Shown here: positions 59,119-64,000 of the stretch, piece after piece | How the letters are laid out: every line of letters begins with the position of its first letter | Numbering within the stretch: position 1 is the stretch's first letter | NCBI GenBank assembly: GCA_907163345.1 | Contig: CAJQUN010000039.1 | Location: 5,278,361 to 5,342,360, forward strand | Reading direction: 5' to 3' | Source: Haberlea rhodopensis | Taxonomy: Eukaryota > Streptophyta > Magnoliopsida > Lamiales > Gesneriaceae | DNA: 64,000 nt | The notes under the pieces: model-generated | The model's input: the letters and a program-made list of their open reading frames with translations, nothing else | What the model was told of the DNA's origin: nothing | The model's database searches: none | Program-made: the position numbers and the translations under genes

Positions 59119-59231
59119 TATTACACACACATTTGAATAATATATAATAATGAATTGTCTTTAATAAAATCATATTACATTGTATGCCAAAATCAATCAT
59201 CTAATGAGTTGTCTTAGGGCATATCCCAACA
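57701..59231 (-). repeat. copia C 5' LTR
   Basis: This 1,531-bp sister of 50289-52071 lacks the Helitron. It has extra AT-microsatellite sequence and about 70 bp (AAGAGAGGCAGCTCGC) near 58080-58150. Confidence 0.9.
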
Positions 59232-59331
59232 CTTGGCACAGTTCACAGGTAATGGCTTGCACTTGCATCACTGGTGCACCTAAGCTGTCAATCTTCTTTG
59301 TCAACGCTTCAATTTGGGCAGTGAGATCAAG

Positions 59332-60648
59332 TTTTAGTATAATAAAAAGAAGTAAGGATGTCGTACCCACAGAGACTATCGGTAATTACCAAATTTAATT
59401 AGCTTAACTATATTTAGCCTACGAATTTGTAATGAATAATTGAATAATTGAATCGAGACATCGGTTCACTTAGGTAATCCTCCACAATTCATCTACTAGT
59501 TATAATCGAGATTAATGCATCTAAGGTGACGAGTTTTTCAGGAATATCTAATATACTCACTCGAGCTATATTAAACATAATATCAATTTGCAGTAAATAA
59601 CAACCGTTCACTTTTAACAAGTCAATATCGCAAAAGCTTTGTGAAAACTTATAGCATTCGATTACTAAATATCTATAGCTATCACACATGTATTTGAAGT
59701 CATCTCTCGATCTCGATCTGAAATCCACGGTATGAGTTATTCGTTCAGTATGACAATATTATCTCTCGATCTCAATCACAATACTTATATCATTCAAAGG
59801 GTAGCTAATCTCTTAAAAGAATTAAAATCATAACACAAACGTAAAGATAACAAAAATTCAATCAAGAAACTAGATTTAAAATCGTGGGTTCATACAAAAG
59901 ATTCCATCATCTCGATAAAGTAACTTAGCCTAACATTAACTGAATAATAACGTTTTATTATACAAACAACATAATAAACATCGAAAATTTGAATATAAAC
60001 AAAATAAAAAAAGTTCAGAGATACGCATAAACGATAGAGGTTGACTCCTTGCATTGATCTGGTGTTCCGTCTCTAGCTGCGTTGCTTGGATCCCTCCTCT
60101 TTTGTATGGTGGCTCCTCCCAATCTCTAGGGTTAAAATCTGATAAAAGTCCCATGCGTAGTGAAAAAATATGCTCTTATATAGTAGGTGGGACGAGCCCA
60201 TGAAAATATAGCAGCTAGGATAGCCCAAACTCTTGAAAAAGGAAAAAAAAATTCGCACAGGATTCGGAAGGTGATCGATCTCCATTTCGTAGGCGATCTA
60301 TCGCCTCTTGCCTTCTGTCTGAGGAGATAGATCTCCAATTGGTAGGCGGTCTATCTTCTGCTGTTCCAGAAAATTCATCAGTTTACTACCCGAGACTTGA
60401 TAGATCTCCAGTTGCGTGCGATTGATCTCTTGCTATTTTTCTTTATTTTTTTTCTTTCCTTCAATGCATTGGCTTTTTATTCCTTCTCCACTTTTCAGTC
60501 GATATTTGGGTTTTTGAGAGATTCTCACACTTTCATTGGATTTCTGAAATTGTGCAAAAATACAACCAAAATCGTAAAATCGTCCAAGAATCACTATAAA
60601 AATAGCAAGAAATATGTACGAATATAAGTGCAAATATGGCATTTATCA
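59332..60648 (-). repeat. gypsy B 5' LTR
   Basis: On the minus strand it starts TGATAAATGCCATATTTGC at 60648 and ends near AACTTGATCTCA at 59332. A gag fragment (59331-59237) is joined directly to it, with no primer site, so the 5' leader and gag N-terminus are deleted. The palindromic tract lies at 60270-60430 (GGCGATCTATCGCC, GGAGATAGATCTCC). Confidence 0.8.
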
Positions 60649-61183
60649 GTTACCACTGGCTATAATTTTTGATAAATCGGCGAACGTTTGATCTTACAAT
60701 AGGTATCACCACCAAGGTCACGTGATTATCATATATTGCAAGGAGTACAAGTGTTGTGAGGCGGATTGTTGGAGTGCAATAATTGTATGGAGAGCATCGA
60801 TACATAACATTTGAGATGTTATATGGTTTAAAATATTCGAGTTGCATCCTTACCACCAATTAAGGTTGTTACTGGGACACATTGGACTGTTCCAACAGAT
60901 CCCGTTTATGGATTTTTTGGAACCAACCAATCCTATATTTGTGGGATGCACTAAATTCTTTTAAAAAAAAATTGACCCAGTTCCGGTTCTAATTCGGAAT
61001 CGGAGCCGGGTGGCCTGGAACCAGTAAGCTATCGATTCCAGAAATAGAACCTATTTGGATCGGTAACTTACAGGTTCCGGACCAGCTCGAAATCGATTAG
61101 TCAGTTCAGGTTCCGAACCGGGCTAAATCGGCTAATTAAGCACACCTACCACAAACGACAAACGACAAACGATTAATAAATAA

Positions 61184-61228
<45 letters not shown>

Positions 61229-61408
61229 GACAAATACATGTATATAGATGGTAAAAATAAAGAAATAAATCAATTAGAAAATGTTGAAATTTCATGGCAA
61301 ATTATTATAGTTTGCTCACAGATTATTGTCATAATTAATAATTATTGATTTCCCAACTTGAACGGACCCCTAGTCATTTATTTGTTCACTGGTTCATTCA
61401 TTTTCACA
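60649..61408. other. upstream region of the TMEM120-like gene with a possible MITE
   Basis: The stretch 60880-61150 is full of GGTTCCGG/GGAATCGG-like words in both orientations and resembles degenerate hAT-type MITEs, but I found no clear ends. A TA/TAAA microsatellite lies at 61180-61224. The remaining 180 bp may hold the gene's promoter. Confidence 0.45.
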
Positions 61409-61493
61409 TTATATCCCCACAGACCTCGGTAGCTTCTTCAATTCCATTTGTTGCAACTGAAATCTAGCATCGTCGATTTGGCGGCCGAATTCG

Positions 61494-63853
61494 ATGGGAG
61501 ATTCGCCGGAGGAATTAACAACGGTCGGCGGAGAAGTTTCCAGGCTGGTGGAGCTGGCCAAGGAATTGCAGGAAACAGCTTCATCTCTTATATCACGCAC
61601 CTCACGTGAGGAAGATGCGATCCGCCAGCGCGTGGCCTCGCTCGATGCGCACATCAATTCCCTCCGTTCATCCCTCCGTAGCTCTAAAAATGCTGACAAA
61701 GTATGTGATTGCGTTTTTTCATGCACGCGGCTAAGTGTTCTATTATTTTTATTGAAGGATGTCTGTGTTTAATTGCAAGTTGGAAGAGGAGTTAGGGAGG
61801 GCGAGGTATGTCTTGAGTGAAGGAGACGCTGCAGCGTATCTTCCGAGCAAATCTCATGGTTTGTTGGTTTGTTTTTGTTTGTTTTTGTGTTTCTTAGATT
61901 TATTCTGTATATAAAAAAATGGACGCTTTTTCTTGTTTTTATGGTTATTATGTGAATGCAGGAAGATTTTTGAGGATGTTTCTGGGGCCAATTAATGTGA
62001 GGGCAAATAGGAAGGATGTGCAATTGAAAGTGAAAGATGAATACAATAATTTCAGAGTATGATTTTCTATTCAACTCGTGAAATCAGTTTTTGTTTTATT
62101 CATATGCCGTCTTAACCTATGTCATAGGTGTTAGATACATTTAATATTTTCTTTTTATTTTAATGCAACCATGTATTTACTAGTTGTTTTGATATTCATT
62201 GTATGCGTTATCAGATGGATATAGACTAAGGACAGGTAGAGGAATATGTTGAACTCTCATGCATAATGTCCCAGGTATCTTATCCGAGGTTACTGGAAAA
62301 CAACCAGAAGGCAGAGTATTCAATGAGGCACCTAGTTGTTAATAATTTTATCAAATGCCTGTGATTAAGAAATAATAATACTAGGCTCCGATAGCTTTTG
62401 ATGATTGGGAACCTGGAGACATATATACTTACAGAGGCGGCAGTTATGCAAGCTCGTGATTCTTTCTTTGGATTTTATTATGTACACCTATGCATGTAGA
62501 CAATATTGGATAACAGTAGCGTGCCTTTTGGTTCTAAAAGCAGATTTAGTTCATTTCGGTTCGGTATTTCTGAATTTCGTTAAGCAGTTGCTTGTTTGGT
62601 ATTGCAACATTTACCTATTCAATTCCTGAAAGAAATTGCCGCAGTTATTGAAAAGAATATTACGTCATGGCAGGATAGAACAGCGTATATGTTCCTCTGT
62701 CTTCCGTTGCTGCTGCTTGTCTTAAGGTCTTGGATTTGGGATGGATGTCTACAGGCATTGCCTGTTCAACTTTACCAGGTATTATGAGACAAACATTTCT
62801 TCTCCTTGGTTCCTGTATTTTATTGATATTTGGCACCTTCTTCGGAATTATATTTTGAGTTCAAATCGAACATAATTTTTTGTCTTACAGGCATGGTTGC
62901 TGTATCTATACACAGGTTTGGCTTTGAGAGAAAACATTCTAAGAGTTAATGGAAGTGATATACGCCCATGGTAATTGAATACGGTTCAAACCTTATTTAA
63001 TGAACCTGCTAGTCTTATCTGCCATATTGTGAACAGAAATTAACACATTTTTCAAGTTTCTGCATATTAGTAACTAATTGTTGTGACTTCTATTTTGTTT
63101 GGATTTCTTGCTATGTGAGAAATTGGTGTATAAGTTTCTGATGATTGGGTGAAAGAGGGATCAATGACGGATCTATGAGTAAGCCGTGAGGGGAAAAGAA
63201 TATGATGCTACTTCTCTACTTTGGCTGGCATGAGCATATTAAGTTTTGATGGAAAAAGTGTTGAACCATCACACGTGTTCAACAGGAAAAACAAATCAAG
63301 CCTCTGAATGGAACGCTCTGCTAGCATTTTATTGTGTGAAGAGAGTTACGGCCAGGTTCAGAATACCTTATGAAACTTGGTCTGGATGCATGAATTGTAC
63401 CTTATGATGTAGCCAACCAATAAAAAATTATTTCTAGAATGTGGTTGAATAAGTGATTTACATTGGTTCTGTTTCGTGGGAACGACATGATTTATTTGAA
63501 AATCTTGTACTTAACTGAGGAGACTGTGGCCACGGACTGAGCTGCATTATATATCATATCTGTAACACTTGAATCATACTTGAAGAACACGTTCTCTGAA
63601 ATTCCTAGCAATAAAGCTTTTTTCTAAATTAGAAGTGTAATGCCTTGGCTGATGTATTGGCTTCCACATGTCTTTGCATTACCCTGATTCTTGAATATCC
63701 GTTGTATTATGGTTTAGATGTACAGAAGTGGCAGAGTAGTTGTCAAGGTTTTGCTTCTGCAGGTGGATTAAACATCACTATTGTGCGATGGCTATGGCTC
63801 TCATCAGTCTTACTTGGGGGATAGAGAGGGGACCTGATTGTTCTCAGAAGCAG
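61494..63853 (+). CDS. TMEM120/TMPIT-like membrane protein, 5' part (6 exons)
   Basis: Exons 61494-61700, 61780-61858, 61962-62056, 62674-62778, 62891-62970 and 63763-63853 join in frame to 219 residues. All introns are GT-AG. The gene continues past the window, and the last bases are intron. Residues about 12-85 form a heptad-rich coiled coil. Residues about 132-149 (LCLPLLLLVLRSWIWDG) are the first membrane segment. Then come QAWLLYLYTGLALRENIL, NGSDIRPWWIKHHYCAM and a further hydrophobic segment. These are signatures of the TMEM120 family (TMPIT-like in plants), multi-pass proteins of the ER/nuclear envelope in animals. The plant role is not established. The ATG is chosen because the acidic MGDSPEELTT leads directly into the coiled coil. 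Confidence 0.88.
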
Positions 63854-64000
63854 GTGGATTATGCTGTATCAATATTTTACCCACAAAACAAACACATGCA
63901 CAACTCTGCGAATTGAGAAAAGAAATAAACGGAATATGCATTGCTTGGCTTCTTCTGCGATATTTTCTTCTCTTTTCTCTCCTTTTCTTTCCTCTCTCAT

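Larger units (their letters stand above)
50289..59231 (-). mobile_element. copia element C, deletion derivative with nested insertions
   Basis: Minus-strand order: 5' LTR (59231-57701), tRNA-Met primer site (57702-57690), leader with GC-rich repeats, gag, [solo LTR D], CCHC knuckle, protease, start of integrase, 3' LTR (52071-50289). The 5-bp duplication CTTGG flanks it (50284-50288 and 59232-59236). Most of integrase and all of RT and RNase H are missing. The coding part stops exactly where the 3' LTR begins. Confidence 0.92.
37312..60648 (-). mobile_element. gypsy element B (Athila/Tat type), interrupted by nested insertions
   Basis: The outermost element of a nested stack. Its two LTRs, 37312-38692 and 59332-60648, are in the same minus orientation and similar throughout (roughly 85-90 per cent by eye). 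Read on the minus strand the order is 5' LTR (60648-59332), gag fragment (59331-59237), [copia C], gag (50283 onward), protease, a short integrase C-terminus ending near 48245, [gypsy A complex], 3' region with polypurine tract, and 3' LTR. RT and most of integrase are missing. I see no clear target duplication, so one end may be rearranged. Confidence 0.72.

Noticed and set aside
61769..62074. Minus-strand 101-residue frame at the TMEM120-like gene
   Set aside because: Antisense to exons 2 and 3 of a well-supported spliced gene.

Overview
The window is nuclear DNA of a flowering plant, probably a eudicot: it is AT-rich, has GT-AG introns and TATA boxes, and is full of plant-specific mobile elements (MULE, Ty1/copia, Ty3/gypsy of Athila/Tat type, hAT MITEs, a Helitron) plus an endogenous caulimovirid. 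I cannot name the species. Only three host loci look real: two copies of a small LEA-like gene (24.4-26.3 kb and 28.1-29.9 kb) and the 5' part of a TMEM120/TMPIT-type membrane protein gene that runs off the right edge (from 61.5 kb).

Layout. 0-1.4 kb: truncated MULE copy (MULE-2, minus strand). 3.86-10.3 kb: almost complete MULE (MULE-1) bounded by a 9-bp target duplication, with a MURA-type transposase (+) converging on a spliced plant-mobile-domain (PMD) gene (-). 10.86-17.56 kb: decayed endogenous pararetrovirus in the order coat, movement, protease, RT-RNase H, TAV-like, then a TATA promoter. 20.14-23.95 kb: 3.8-kb MULE-type element with a 9-bp target duplication whose body is two opposed arrays of about eight 155-160 bp units. 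23.17-30.23 kb: tandem segmental duplication carrying the LEA-like gene twice. 30.2-37.3 kb: mostly unassigned sequence with fragments of a copia LTR, a MULE terminus and a large LTR.

37.3-60.65 kb reads as one nested retrotransposon stack. A minus-strand gypsy element (B) has LTRs at both edges. Inside it lie gypsy A (40.17-46.89 kb, followed by an inverted copy of its own LTR), a hAT MITE, and a minus-strand copia element (C, target duplication CTTGG) that lacks RT and RNase H. Copia C in turn contains a perfect 2.4-kb solo LTR (D, target duplication CTTTT) and a small Helitron.

The most unusual feature recurs across unrelated elements. Two MULE subfamilies (plus a MULE fragment), gypsy A, gypsy B and LTR family D each carry an array of short interrupted palindromes, nearly all with GGCG/CGCC arms, in their promoter-bearing ends. 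The copia C leader holds related GC-rich repeats. The palindrome sequence differs between families while arm composition, unit size and position are alike. In MULE-1 the arrays sit just upstream of the TATA boxes of both genes. This is my best candidate for an undescribed system, for example transposase or host-factor binding arrays, anti-silencing elements or small-RNA hairpins. The function is inferred, not shown.
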